Shown piece after piece: positions 8,477 through 16,732 of a stretch of DNA of 64,000 bases. Position numbers and translations under genes: made by a program. The notes beneath the pieces were generated by a model, which saw only the letters and a program-made list of their open reading frames with translations, did not search any database and was not told where the DNA came from. This DNA comes from Microbacterium trichothecenolyticum. GTDB taxonomy: Bacteria > Actinomycetota > Actinomycetes > Actinomycetales > Microbacteriaceae. Numbering within the stretch: the stretch's first letter is position 1; every line of letters starts with the position of its first letter. The stretch lies in contig NZ_JYJA01000035.1 in NCBI RefSeq assembly GCF_000956465.1, positions 124,001 to 188,000 of the forward strand, read 5' to 3'.

Positions 8477-9262
8477 ATGCCGCACGCGACGGGAAGAGTC
8501 GACGCCGCCCGCGCCGTCGTCTTCGCCCCCCTCGACGGCACCGGCAGGGCCGAGCTCGTCGAGAAGCGGCTCACCGATGCGATCGTGACCGGCGTCCTCC
8601 ACGACGGCGAACGGCTGCCCACAGAAGCCGACCTGTCACGCAGCCTCGGGGTGGCCCTCGTCACCGCGCGCGAGGCGCTGGAGGTGCTGCGCGACAAAGG
8701 GCTCGTCAAGACGCGGCGCGGCCGCGACGGCGGCAGCTTCGTCACATTCGACCGCGACGCCGCGACCCGTCTCCTGGAGAGGCGGCTGCGCGAGCTCAGT
8801 CGAATCGAGCTGCGCGACTTCGCCCTGCACACCTCGGCGATAGCCGGCACGGCGGCCGAGACCGCCGCAGGCCGCGCGAGCGACGACGATGTCGAGACGC
8901 TCGAGCGGATCGCCGACGCCGCTGATCTCACGACGGCCGGCGGCGCGCGGCGAGCCGTGAGCCGGTTCCAGCTCGAGGTCGCGGCGGTGAGCCAGTCGCC
9001 GCGCCTCGTGCACGAGGAGATGCGCCTGCAGGGAGAGGCGGGCTCCCTCCTCTGGATGTGCCTGCGGGAGCAGGAGTACCGTGACCGCAGCGCCATCGCC
9101 CGTTTGCGGGTCATCGACGCCATCCGCGACGTCGCACCCGACGAGGCCCGCGCGGAGACGATCACACATATCAACAGCGCCTTCGAATGGCTCATCGACG
9201 AGCGAGCGCGCATCGACGCGCGCACCGAGGACGCGGCATCCGACCCGAAGGACGTCCCATGA
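8477..9262 (+). CDS. GntR-family regulator, FadR/FCD type
   Basis: Probable repressor of the divergent pot operon, 261 residues. The N-terminal winged helix (about 20-85) reads LVEKRLTDAIVTGVLHDGER, then TEADLSRSLGVALVTAREAL with the recognition helix. A C-terminal all-helical FCD-like ligand domain (about 95-235) follows. ATG 8477 is chosen, with GGGAG 4 bases upstream. ATG 8396 would overlap the palindrome and lacks a ribosome site. Its stop overlaps the next start (ATGA), coupling it to a cache-domain protein. The effector may be the imported amine or a derivative; that is inference. Confidence 0.9.
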   Translation: MPHATGRVDAARAVVFAPLDGTGRAELVEKRLTDAIVTGVLHDGERLPTEADLSRSLGVALVTAREALEVLRDKGLVKTRRGRDGGSFVTFDRDAATRLLERRLRELSRIELRDFALHTSAIAGTAAETAAGRASDDDVETLERIADAADLTTAGGARRAVSRFQLEVAAVSQSPRLVHEEMRLQGEAGSLLWMCLREQEYRDRSAIARLRVIDAIRDVAPDEARAETITHINSAFEWLIDERARIDARTEDAASDPKDVP

Positions 9263-10011
9263 CCACCATCGCGACGAGGTCTCCGGCCGATGTGGCGATC
9301 AGCGTCGCCGCGACCATCGACGGCATCTTCGCCATGATCGACGGATGGCGCGATCTGCTCGAGGAGCAGCTCGCGCCCGCCCCCGCGCTGACGACGCAGG
9401 CGATCGATCCGCTCGTCGAGGCATTCGCGGTGCCGGCCGTCTCGGGAGAGACGCTGCTCACCGGCGCGGGTTTCGTGGCGGCGCCGGGCGCGCTGACGGA
9501 CGCCGAATGGCACCTCGCCTGGTGGCTCGGAACCACCGGCTCGACCCACGGGGTGCGCCGGCTGGCCACGATCGACGACCCGACCCACGAGCAGTTCCGC
9601 GACTACACCGCACTGGAGTGGTGGCGTGTTCCGCAGGCGACCGGCACCCGGCACCTCACCGGCCCGTACGTCGACTACGTGTGCACCGACGACTACACCG
9701 TCACGATCACCACGCCCGTGGTGCGCGACGGTGCGATGATCGGCGTCGTCGGCGCGGATGCCCTGGTCGACCGGCTCGAACGCGTGCTCCTTCCTGTGCT
9801 GCGCGCGGGCGAGACGCCTGCGACCCTCGTCAACGCCTCGGGTCGGGTCGTGACCTCGACCGACGCGCGCCGCGAGCCGGGCTCGATGCTGCGCGATGAC
9901 GACCTCACCGCCGCCGTGCGGGCGCTGTCGCCGGTTCCCGTCCGCCTGCCCGGCGGCACGTCGGTGCTCGCCTGCGGCGACACGTCGCTCGCCCTCGTCG
10001 TCGGAAGCTAG
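9259..10011 (+). CDS. Soluble cache-domain (PDC-like) protein
   Basis: Probable small-molecule sensor of 250 residues with no signal peptide or membrane helix, so it should be cytoplasmic. The segment TGPYVDYVCTDDYTVTITTPV followed by GAMIGVVGADALVDRLERVL has the strand-Asp-strand and VxGxD pattern of cache ligand pockets. ATGA overlap with the GntR gene shows coupled expression. Cache domains normally face outward on chemoreceptors and kinases; a free intracellular form next to an amine importer and its regulator is unusual. It could bind the imported substrate and modulate the regulator, but no enzymatic motif is visible. Confidence 0.75.
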   Translation: MTTIATRSPADVAISVAATIDGIFAMIDGWRDLLEEQLAPAPALTTQAIDPLVEAFAVPAVSGETLLTGAGFVAAPGALTDAEWHLAWWLGTTGSTHGVRRLATIDDPTHEQFRDYTALEWWRVPQATGTRHLTGPYVDYVCTDDYTVTITTPVVRDGAMIGVVGADALVDRLERVLLPVLRAGETPATLVNASGRVVTSTDARREPGSMLRDDDLTAAVRALSPVPVRLPGGTSVLACGDTSLALVVGS

Positions 10012-10043
10012 CGGGCCGGGCGCGATGGGGAAGGATGGCCTCG

Positions 10044-11036
10044 ATGTCAACGCCGACCGACTCCTCGCGTGACGAGCTCGCCGAGCTCCGCGAGCGCGCG
10101 TACGGACGCGACGCCGACATCCACGACGACCCGGCGGCTCTGGCCAGGCTGAGCGAGCTGGAGGAGCAGGCCGCCGCCGCGAGCGCCGCGAGCATCGCGG
10201 CGAGCGCGCGTCTCTCGACCAATGGCGGAGCCCCGCGCAGGTCTGCGTTCGAGGGCGACGAGGAGGGCGCGGAACGGCCGGGGCTCGCCCCGCCCGCATC
10301 GGAGGAGACGGATGTCGCGGCCTCGGCGGACCCGATCGCCCCGGATCGCGACGAGCACGGCTCCCCCTCCCCCGCGAACGCTCCGAGCGCGGACGACCGC
10401 GCGGGCGCAGCGGTCCCCACGCCCGCTCATGTCGCCGCTGGCGCGTCGGCGGGAGTCTCCTGGCGCGTGGGCCCGGCTGCCGACTCGGCAAGCGACGCCG
10501 GTGACGACGTCGTCGATCCCGACGCCACGAAGACCCCTGAGGCGGCGGCCGTCCGCCCGTGGTGGCGGCGCATCCCCGTCCTGTGGGCAGCCTCTGTCGT
10601 CGCCGCGGTGCTCGTCGGCGCCGGGCTCACGGTGCTCGTGCAGAGCATGGAGGCGGGCCGGGTCGGCGTGCTCGGCGTGGATCCCGACGCCGATTGGCCC
10701 GAGGAGGTCTGGGGCGGCCCGACGGAGGACTCGCTCGCCTTCGAGTCGTTCTACGGCCTGTCGGTGCTGTCGCAGCCTCAGGTGACGGGCGACGGCACCC
10801 AGGGGGAGGTGCCCTGCCTGATCGTCTTCAGCGGAGTGGGCGACAACCCGTCCTATCTCGGCGGTTCGTGCGGCGCGGGCTCGTTCCCCGCGCAGGCGGC
10901 GTTGGTGGTCGGAAGACAGGCACCGTCGGAGCTGCGCGAACGCTTCGCCGAAGGCACGGCGCTGCAGTTCGTGCTCGATGGCGAGCAGGTGCACGTCTAC
11001 GCGCGCGAGCCGGAGATCGTCGAGCCGGCACCCTGA
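10044..11036 (+). CDS. Single-pass membrane protein, long paralogue of 2690-3376
   Basis: Function not recognised. The 330 residues share with 2690-3376 the N-terminal ELAELRERAYGRDADI block, a single membrane helix (about 175-197), and an outer domain. That domain has DWPEEVWGG, paired Cys, and the ending FAEGTALQFVLDGEQVHVYA. It differs by a roughly 90-residue low-complexity Ala/Glu/Pro linker before the helix. ATG 10044 is taken because GGAAGG precedes it; ATG 10035 is too close to the same signal. Its stop is 5 bp from the dcd stop on the other strand. Confidence 0.75.
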   Translation: MSTPTDSSRDELAELRERAYGRDADIHDDPAALARLSELEEQAAAASAASIAASARLSTNGGAPRRSAFEGDEEGAERPGLAPPASEETDVAASADPIAPDRDEHGSPSPANAPSADDRAGAAVPTPAHVAAGASAGVSWRVGPAADSASDAGDDVVDPDATKTPEAAAVRPWWRRIPVLWAASVVAAVLVGAGLTVLVQSMEAGRVGVLGVDPDADWPEEVWGGPTEDSLAFESFYGLSVLSQPQVTGDGTQGEVPCLIVFSGVGDNPSYLGGSCGAGSFPAQAALVVGRQAPSELRERFAEGTALQFVLDGEQVHVYAREPEIVEPAP

Positions 11037-11041
11037 GGGTT

Positions 11042-11647
11042 TCAGGCGCCGCGGCTCCCGGCATCCGTCGCGCCCACGTCGCTGCGGTGGAAGTTCTGGA
11101 AGGAACGGGATGCGGTGGGCCCGCGCTGCCCCTGATACCTGTTGCCGTACGGCCCTGAGCCGTAAGGGCTCTCGGCGGGCGAGGTGAGGCGGAAGTAGCA
11201 GACCTGTCCGATCTTCATGCCCGGCCAGAGCTTGATGGGCAGCGTCGCGACGTTGGAGAGCTCGAGCGTGACGTGGCCCGAGAATCCGGGGTCGATGAAG
11301 CCCGCGGTCGAGTGGGTCAGCAGGCCCAGGCGGCCGAGCGACGACTTGCCTTCGAGGCGAGCCGCGATGTCGTCGGGGAGAGTGATCTGCTCGAAGGTCG
11401 AACCGAGCGCGAACTCGCCCGGGTGGAGGATGAACGGCTCCTCGGGGTCGACCTCGATGAGGCGCGTCAGCTCGGGCTGGTCCTCGGCCGGATCGATGAA
11501 CGGGTACTTGTGGTTGTCGAACAGCCGGAAGTACCGGTCGAGCCTCACATCGACACTCGAGGGCTGCACCATCGCGGGGTCCCACGGGTCGAGCGCGAGG
11601 CGCCCCGCGTCGATCTCGAGCCGGATGTCGCGGTCACTCAGCAGCAC
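11042..11647 (-). CDS. dcd: dCTP deaminase
   Basis: Converts dCTP to dUTP (and in actinobacteria often on to dUMP) for thymidylate synthesis. 201 residues, the usual family length. Recognisable blocks are [48 protein letters not shown] with the nucleotide-binding Ser/Arg, [16 protein letters not shown] with the catalytic Glu, and [10 protein letters not shown] at the C-terminal lid. The start is GTG 11647, with TAGGCT six bases upstream, suggesting a leaderless message. Convergent with the membrane protein gene. Confidence 0.96.
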   Translation of the reverse strand: MLLSDRDIRLEIDAGRLALDPWDPAMVQPSSVDVRLDRYFRLFDNHKYPFIDPAEDQPELTRLIEVDPEEPFILHPGEFALGSTFEQITLPDDIAARLEGKSSLGRLGLLTHSTAGFIDPGFSGHVTLELSNVATLPIKLWPGMKIGQVCYFRLTSPAESPYGSGPYGNRYQGQRGPTASRSFQNFHRSDVGATDAGSRGA

Positions 11648-11653
11648 GGAGCC

Positions 11654-11659
11654 AGCCTA
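11654..11659 (-). promoter_or_regulatory. TANNNT -10 box for leaderless dcd
   Basis: TAGGCT ends exactly six bases before the GTG of dcd, with no ribosome binding site in between. This matches the leaderless -10 pattern seen also upstream of 13493, 16107 and 29758. Confidence 0.45.
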
Positions 11660-11759
11660 TCCGGACCGTGCTGTTATGCTGGCCGGGCGCCGTAACAGGC
11701 GCACGAGCGCCGGGAACCAGTTGGACACCGCCGCAATTCGAACTCCAGGCGCCACCGGC

Positions 11760-13493
11760 TCAGTGGAAGAGGCGCCGCCACACGTTCGTGTCCGCCAGAT
11801 CGAGTAGCTCGTCGCCGCGGCCGGAGAACACCGTTCGAAGCGCATAGAGCGCGAATCCCTTCGCCTGCGCCGCGGTGATGGACGGCGGGATGCTGAGCTC
11901 CTGTCGAGCGACGACGACGTCGATGAGCGCGGAGCCAGGCTCGTCGAACGCGCGCTCCAGCGTCTGAGCCAGCTCGCTCGCCTTCTCAACTCGGTACCCG
12001 GCGATGCCCGATGCCTGGGCTATGGCGGCGAAGTCGGTCTGTGCCAGGTCCGTGCCGAAGTTCACGGTGCCTGCGGCCTTCATCTCCAACTCCACGAAGT
12101 TCAGGGAGGAGTTGTTGAAGACGACGATCTTGACGGCCAGGTCGTTCTGCCGGATGGAGATCAGCTCTCCCATGAGCATCGAAAGCCCGCCGTCGCCGGC
12201 CAGGGCGACCACCTGACGGTGAGGCGCGGCGGCGCGGGCGCCGAGGGCCTGCGGTACGGCGTTCGCCATCGAGCCGTGGCTGAACGATCCGATGAGTCGG
12301 CGCTCGGGTGTCATCTTGAGGTAGCGGGCGGCCCACATGACCGGTGAGCCGACGTCGGCGGTGAAGATGGCATCCTCGTCGGCGAGGTCGTCGATCAGCT
12401 TGGCGAGGTACTGCGGGTGGATGGGTTCCTTGCCGTCGTCGTTCGCCAGCTCGTCGAGCTCCTTCCGCGTGGAGCGGTAGTGCTTGAGGCTGTCGTTCAG
12501 GTGGTCGTCGGAGCGGCCGTCGCGAATCAGCGGAACGAGAGCGCGTGCGGTCTCCCCGACGTCACCGACGAGTCCGACATCGACGGGCGTCCGACGCCCG
12601 AGCTGTTCTCCGCGGATGTCGACCTGGATGATGGTCGCCTTCTCCGGGTAGAACTCGCGGTACGGGAAGTCCGACCCGAGAATGAGAAGGACATCGCACC
12701 GCTCCATCGCGCGGTACCCGGAGGCGAAGCCGAGCAGCCCGGTCATTCCGACGTCGAACGGGTTGTCGTACTCGATGTGCTCCTTGCCGCGGAACGCGTG
12801 AACGATCGGAGCCTTCACCTTCCCCGCCAGCGCGAGCACCTCGGCGTGCGAGCCTTCCACACCGGCGCCGGCGAGGATCGTGACGTTCTTCACGGTGTTC
12901 AGCGTCTCCGCGGCCCGTGCGAGCTCCTCCTCGCCAGGCAGGATGCGGGGCGTCGTGGCACGAATCGGTGCGGAGGGACGGCGGATGGGCGCATCGCGGT
13001 GGAAGATGTCGCCCGGGACGACGACGACTGCCACGCCCCTCTTCTCAACTGCGGTGCGCATCGCGGTCTCGAGGACCCACGGGAGCTGTGCGGGATCGCT
13101 GACCAGTTCGACGTAGTCGCTGCACTCGCGGAAAAGCTCCTGCGGGTGGGTCTCCTGGAAGTAGGAGCTGCCGATCTCCGGACTCGGGATGTGGGAGGCG
13201 ATGGCCAACACCGGCACTCGGCTTCGCTGCGCGTCGAACAGCCCGTTGATGAAGTGCAGGTTGCCGGGTCCGCAGCTGCCTGCGACGACCGCGAGCTCAC
13301 CGGTGACGTGCGCTTCACCGGCGGCGGCGAACGCAGCAGCCTCCTCGTGGCGGACGTGCATCCACTCCAGTTCCCCGGAACGCCTCAGCGCATCCGTGAA
13401 GCCATTCAGCGAGTCCCCGGGAAGGCCCCATACACGAGTGACCCCGGCTCGGACGAGGGTGGAGATGAAGAGGTCGGCGACGTTCTGCGACAT
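11760..13493 (-). CDS. poxB: Thiamine-diphosphate-dependent pyruvate oxidase / pyruvate dehydrogenase (quinone)
   Basis: Peripheral flavoprotein oxidising pyruvate to acetate and CO2 and passing electrons to quinone. 577 residues, matching PoxB. Domain order: Pyr domain with the catalytic Glu in HVRHEEAAAFAAAGEAH, FAD-binding middle domain, and PP domain with the ThDP motif AGDGGLSMLMGELISIRQND and NNSSLNFVELE. The C-terminal GRGDELLDLADTNVWRR is the membrane/lipid-activation tail typical of PoxB and absent from acetolactate synthases. Second choice: another ThDP enzyme of this superfamily. ATG 13493 lacks a clear ribosome site but has TAGCGT six bases upstream. Lies downstream of the peroxidase and PucR genes on the same strand. 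Confidence 0.9.
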   Translation of the reverse strand: MSQNVADLFISTLVRAGVTRVWGLPGDSLNGFTDALRRSGELEWMHVRHEEAAAFAAAGEAHVTGELAVVAGSCGPGNLHFINGLFDAQRSRVPVLAIASHIPSPEIGSSYFQETHPQELFRECSDYVELVSDPAQLPWVLETAMRTAVEKRGVAVVVVPGDIFHRDAPIRRPSAPIRATTPRILPGEEELARAAETLNTVKNVTILAGAGVEGSHAEVLALAGKVKAPIVHAFRGKEHIEYDNPFDVGMTGLLGFASGYRAMERCDVLLILGSDFPYREFYPEKATIIQVDIRGEQLGRRTPVDVGLVGDVGETARALVPLIRDGRSDDHLNDSLKHYRSTRKELDELANDDGKEPIHPQYLAKLIDDLADEDAIFTADVGSPVMWAARYLKMTPERRLIGSFSHGSMANAVPQALGARAAAPHRQVVALAGDGGLSMLMGELISIRQNDLAVKIVVFNNSSLNFVELEMKAAGTVNFGTDLAQTDFAAIAQASGIAGYRVEKASELAQTLERAFDEPGSALIDVVVARQELSIPPSITAAQAKGFALYALRTVFSGRGDELLDLADTNVWRRLFH

Positions 13494-13499
13494 ACGTCC

Positions 13500-13505
13500 A
13501 CGCTA
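13500..13505 (-). promoter_or_regulatory. TANNNT -10 box for leaderless poxB
   Basis: TAGCGT lies six bases before ATG 13493, in a 51-bp gap after the upstream peroxidase gene, suggesting poxB has its own leaderless promoter. Confidence 0.4.
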
Positions 13506-13544
13506 CGTTGGGGCGGCGCGGGCGGCTCCGACAGTTGACGAATC

Positions 13545-14507
13545 TCAGGGCGTGGAGGTCACGTCCTCCAGCTCTTCGAGCACGTCGGCCGGCGGTACGA
13601 AGAACGCGGAGCCGGTGATGGGCGTGGAGAAGTCCAGCAACCGGTCGTGCAGTCCTGGTGGGTCGCCGATGAACATCCGCTCGAGCATTTTCTCGATGAC
13701 GGAGAGGCGACGTGAGTAGCCGATGAAGTAGGTGCCCATCTCGGTTGCCGGGCTACCGAACGGCATGTTGTCGCGGAGGATGTCGTGCTCGACGCCCTCG
13801 TCGTCGACGATGGTCGCCAGCGTCTTGTGTGCCTTCTGACCTGACTCCGCATCGTCGAGTTCGACGCCATCGGACTTTCGGCGGCCGATGATGGCCTCCT
13901 GCTGCTCGGTCGTCAGTGCATTCCACTTGTCCAGCGGGTGCGTGTACTTCTGCACCACGACGTAGCTGCCGCCGATCCCCGCCGGGTCTTCCTCCCCGAT
14001 GAGCGTCGAATCGGGAAGGTCGGGACCGACCGGGTTCGCGGTGCCGTCCACGAATCCGAGGAGGTCCCGGACATCGAAGTACCGGAAGCCCTCGGTCTCA
14101 TCCACCACGGTCACCGCTGAACCGAGCTCTTCGAGCAGGAGACGCTCGAACTCGAAGCAGAGGTCTCGGCGGTTCGAGCGGATGTGGAAGAGCAGGTCGC
14201 CAGGGGTGGAGGGCGCCTCGTGCACAGCACCGCGCACCGGCGCAAACGTGTGCAGCTCGGCCGGGAGGGGGCGGCCGGTGAGCTCTGCCCACACCCGCGC
14301 CCCGATACCGACGGTGCAGGCGAGCGCCGCATCGAGGTCACGGAATCCGACGGTCTTCAGCAGTCCGGAGAGGTCTGACAGCGCTGAGCGGACCGAGGCG
14401 TACGCATCGGTGCTGTCGCTGACGGTGACGACGAGGAACACCGCCGACCCTGTCAGCGGAGCATCGACACTCTGGGGGGCGATGGGCACGCGTCTGGTCT
14501 TGCTCAT
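13545..14507 (-). CDS. DyP-type peroxidase
   Basis: Haem peroxidase, 320 residues, B-type length, without a signal peptide. LGFVDGTANP (about residue 155) is the GxxDG motif carrying the distal catalytic Asp. The His in GQKAHKTLATIV is the likely proximal haem ligand and RDNMPFG supplies the distal Arg. The short C-terminal extension after GSAFF could be an encapsulin-loading tail, but no encapsulin gene is in the window. ATG 14507 follows GGTGGAGA. Probably in one transcript direction with pucR (upstream) and poxB (downstream), consistent with an oxidative-metabolism role. Confidence 0.92.
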   Translation of the reverse strand: MSKTRRVPIAPQSVDAPLTGSAVFLVVTVSDSTDAYASVRSALSDLSGLLKTVGFRDLDAALACTVGIGARVWAELTGRPLPAELHTFAPVRGAVHEAPSTPGDLLFHIRSNRRDLCFEFERLLLEELGSAVTVVDETEGFRYFDVRDLLGFVDGTANPVGPDLPDSTLIGEEDPAGIGGSYVVVQKYTHPLDKWNALTTEQQEAIIGRRKSDGVELDDAESGQKAHKTLATIVDDEGVEHDILRDNMPFGSPATEMGTYFIGYSRRLSVIEKMLERMFIGDPPGLHDRLLDFSTPITGSAFFVPPADVLEELEDVTSTP

Positions 14508-14779
14508 GCAATCTCCACCTGCCGAGTGTACGAACCAAGAACGCTTCGCACACTGGCTCTGACAGGGCTACCTACGGTCGCGCAATCTCGACTGGCGTCG
14601 TTCTCGCAGAACTCGCCATGCTCCTCGCCCTCCCGTCGAAAGAACCGCAGTCGGTGATGAGCTTCGCGAGCTTCCGCGTCGACGGCTTCCGAATCGCCGC
14701 CTGGCACCAGATCCACGCCTGGAGAGGACAAGACAACGGCCGTCACCCTCGTACATGGATACCTTTCACAGGGATGACC

Positions 14780-15919
14780 TCAGACCCCGGCGGCCGCCCA
14801 CAGTCGGTCGAGCTTGAGAGCCAGGTGCAGAGTGCTCCGCTGCATCCCGTCCGCGAGAGCGGCCTTCACAAGGTCGGGGAGGTTGTCGAGGCGGTAGTAC
14901 AGGGTCGTGCGGTGGATGTGCAGCTGTTCGCACGCAGCACGTACGTGGCCGGCGGCGTCGAGGTACGCCTCCACCGTCTCGCGGTTCGTGTCCCCGAGCG
15001 CGCAGAGGAGCTCCGCCGCAGGTGACGCCACCGCGAGGAGCCCACGATGGCCTTTCACTGCCTGCAGCAGCGCCCACCCACCCAGCCCGTCGCCACTGGT
15101 GACATCGGCGAGCTCCGGGATCGACTGGCTGAGTTCGGCTGCCGTCAGCGCTGCGTGCGCGGATCGGGCAAGATCTTCGTCTTCGGGGCGAAGCGCTGCA
15201 GTGCCGACGGTTTTCAAGGCAACCTGCTGACTGAGGGCCCACGCGCGGATGAGGGCGTCGATGTCAGAGCCCACTTTGACTCGGCTGGTGATGATGAACA
15301 CGGCGTCGTCGCGTTCCCTCAGCACCTCGGCTCGGCCGGGAAGGTTTCTGCAGAGGGCATGCGTCAGTCGCAGCCGTTCCAGCGGGCCGACCTCGTCGTC
15401 GTAGACCAGCGCGTGCACATCGGACTTGTCGTGGCGATCCACCCACCGTTGCTTCGACGCGCGGCGAAGGCTTGCCCTTCTGATCCCAGGGTCCGCGTCC
15501 AGGAGGTTGCGGAGAACGGTCCGCCGCCCTTCCCCGCCGAGTGTGGGCCGGGAGTGAGCCGTCCAGAGCAGCTCGGCCGCGATGTCTACGACCGCCAGCT
15601 CCGTCGAGCGAAGCTCTTGGTCTCGCGCTGCGATGAGAGCCCATCCTGTGACGTCACCGTCTACGAGCAGCGGCACGGTGATCCATGAGGCGTCGGCTTC
15701 AGCACCGGAGGCCCCCCGTCCCCGGTGCTGAGCGCCGCGCGCTGTCTCCCGAAACCAGTCTTGAACGATGTCGGTCGGGCTGGACACGGACCCGCGCTGG
15801 AGAAGCTCGTAGTCGTCCGCGCGGTAGCTAACGCCGACGACGGCGCCTTCCCGGTCCACGACGACCACAGAACGAGCGAGCTCATGTGCGAGGTGCTCGA
15901 CGATTCGCTGGCCTTCCAT
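14780..15919 (-). CDS. PucR/CdaR-type transcriptional regulator
   Basis: 379-residue regulator. The N-terminal half looks like a GAF-like sensing region (VVVVDREGAVVGVSYRADD, VPLLVDGDVTGWALIAARD). The middle has the PucR GGDEF-like fold, and the C-terminal HTH reads TVEAYLDAAGHVRAACEQLHIHRTTLYYRLDNL, split in PucR fashion. ATG 15919 follows AGGAG. It precedes the DyP and poxB genes on the same strand with a 272-bp gap, and is the natural candidate to regulate them. No ligand can be inferred. Confidence 0.85.
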   Translation of the reverse strand: MEGQRIVEHLAHELARSVVVVDREGAVVGVSYRADDYELLQRGSVSSPTDIVQDWFRETARGAQHRGRGASGAEADASWITVPLLVDGDVTGWALIAARDQELRSTELAVVDIAAELLWTAHSRPTLGGEGRRTVLRNLLDADPGIRRASLRRASKQRWVDRHDKSDVHALVYDDEVGPLERLRLTHALCRNLPGRAEVLRERDDAVFIITSRVKVGSDIDALIRAWALSQQVALKTVGTAALRPEDEDLARSAHAALTAAELSQSIPELADVTSGDGLGGWALLQAVKGHRGLLAVASPAAELLCALGDTNRETVEAYLDAAGHVRAACEQLHIHRTTLYYRLDNLPDLVKAALADGMQRSTLHLALKLDRLWAAAGV

Positions 15920-16094
15920 GGTGCTCTCCTGTTCCTCGACGGTGCGCGATAAAGGAACGGTACGTCCGCGGCTCAGGAGTGCGCGTGGGCATGATGGGAC
16001 TACCCACAGGCTGTCCCTGACGTCACCAGGCAGAGCTCATCGTGACCCACGACGTTTGCGACGCCTGTCTGATTCTCCCGATGCATGCCGTGCT

Positions 16095-16100
16095 TACCGT
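16095..16100 (+). promoter_or_regulatory. TANNNT -10 box for leaderless zinc-finger gene
   Basis: TACCGT stands six bases before ATG 16107 and no ribosome binding site intervenes. Confidence 0.4.
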
Positions 16101-16106
16101 TGCCGG

Positions 16107-16463
16107 ATGGACGACCAGATCGACCAGAATGTGCCGCCGACCGGGAACGGTTGCCGCGAATGCCTCGACCAGGGTTCGTGGTGGCTACACCTGCGACGGT
16201 GCGCTGCGTGCGGGCATGTGGGCTGTTGCGATTCGTCGTTGAACAAGCACGCCGCCCGCCACTTCCGCGACACCGGACACCGTTTCGTTCAGAGCTTTGA
16301 ACCGGGCGAGGACTGGTGGTGGGACTATCTCGAGGAGGTCGACCTCTCCGGGCCACTTCTGTTCCCGCCGACGCAGCATCCGGCCACGCAGAGCGCACCC
16401 GGACCGGAGGGACGCGTCCCCGTCGACTGGGAATCGCGGCTGCTGTCGCAGGAAGAAGACTGA
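16107..16463 (+). CDS. UBP-type zinc-finger protein
   Basis: 118-residue protein made almost entirely of one ZnF-UBP domain: CRECLDQGSWWLHLRRCAAC, then GHVGCCDSS, HAARHFRDTGH and a Trp-rich FEPGEDWWWDYLEE. Cys and His spacing fits three zinc sites as in bacterial UBP fingers. In eukaryotes the fold binds the ubiquitin C-terminus; actinobacterial stand-alone copies have no settled role that I know of. It is isolated between divergent and convergent regulators, preceded by a leaderless-type -10 box and followed within 4 bp by a strong hairpin. Confidence 0.88.
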   Translation: MDDQIDQNVPPTGNGCRECLDQGSWWLHLRRCAACGHVGCCDSSLNKHAARHFRDTGHRFVQSFEPGEDWWWDYLEEVDLSGPLLFPPTQHPATQSAPGPEGRVPVDWESRLLSQEED

Positions 16464-16466
16464 GCG

Positions 16467-16503
16467 TCGAGGGAGGGAGCGGTGATAACGCTCCCTCCCT
16501 CGA
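16467..16503. terminator. 15-bp hairpin terminator
   Basis: A perfect 15-bp stem (arm TCGAGGGAGGGAGCG) with 7-base loop GTGATAA lies immediately after the zinc-finger stop and 7 bp from the end of the minus-strand fragment at 16510. It probably terminates transcription from both sides. Confidence 0.8.
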
Positions 16504-16509
16504 ATAAGG

Positions 16510-16647
16510 TCAGTCGGCGGCCTGCCAGTCGATGCCGGCTGCGGAGCCGCGCGCCCACTCAGGCAACAGTCCGTGGTCGTCGAAGTCTGAGCTGCTGAGG
16601 AGGAACGTCGGTACGGCCGGGAGCTTCCAGTTCGGGTCGTTCGTCAT
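16510..16647 (-). pseudogene. Fragment of a PEBP (YbhB/Raf-kinase-inhibitor-like) protein
   Basis: The 45 codons from ATG 16647 read LPAVPTFLLSSSDFDDHG then LLPEWARG. This resembles the first 35 residues of bacterial phosphatidylethanolamine-binding-like proteins (LPxVPSFxLTSxDFxDG). A stop follows before the ligand-binding core, so at about a quarter of normal length it cannot fold as PEBP. No good ribosome site. Either a deletion remnant or a chance resemblance; the match is over a short stretch only. Confidence 0.4.
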
Positions 16648-16732
16648 TAACCGTTCGGGCGCGCGCTGCAGCTTGTGCGTTTGTCGTGACCGTTCCGACA
16701 TTCGTCGAAGGGCACCGCGAACAGGATCCGTT

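Noticed and set aside
8419..10491. A 690-codon minus-strand open frame opposite gntR and the cache gene
   Set aside because: Low-complexity Arg/Ser sequence antisense to well-supported, overlapping genes; typical artefact of GC-rich DNA.
11660..11759. Possible tRNA between dcd and poxB (a TTCGAA-type loop on either strand)
   Set aside because: No acceptor or anticodon stem can be paired around it; no cloverleaf.
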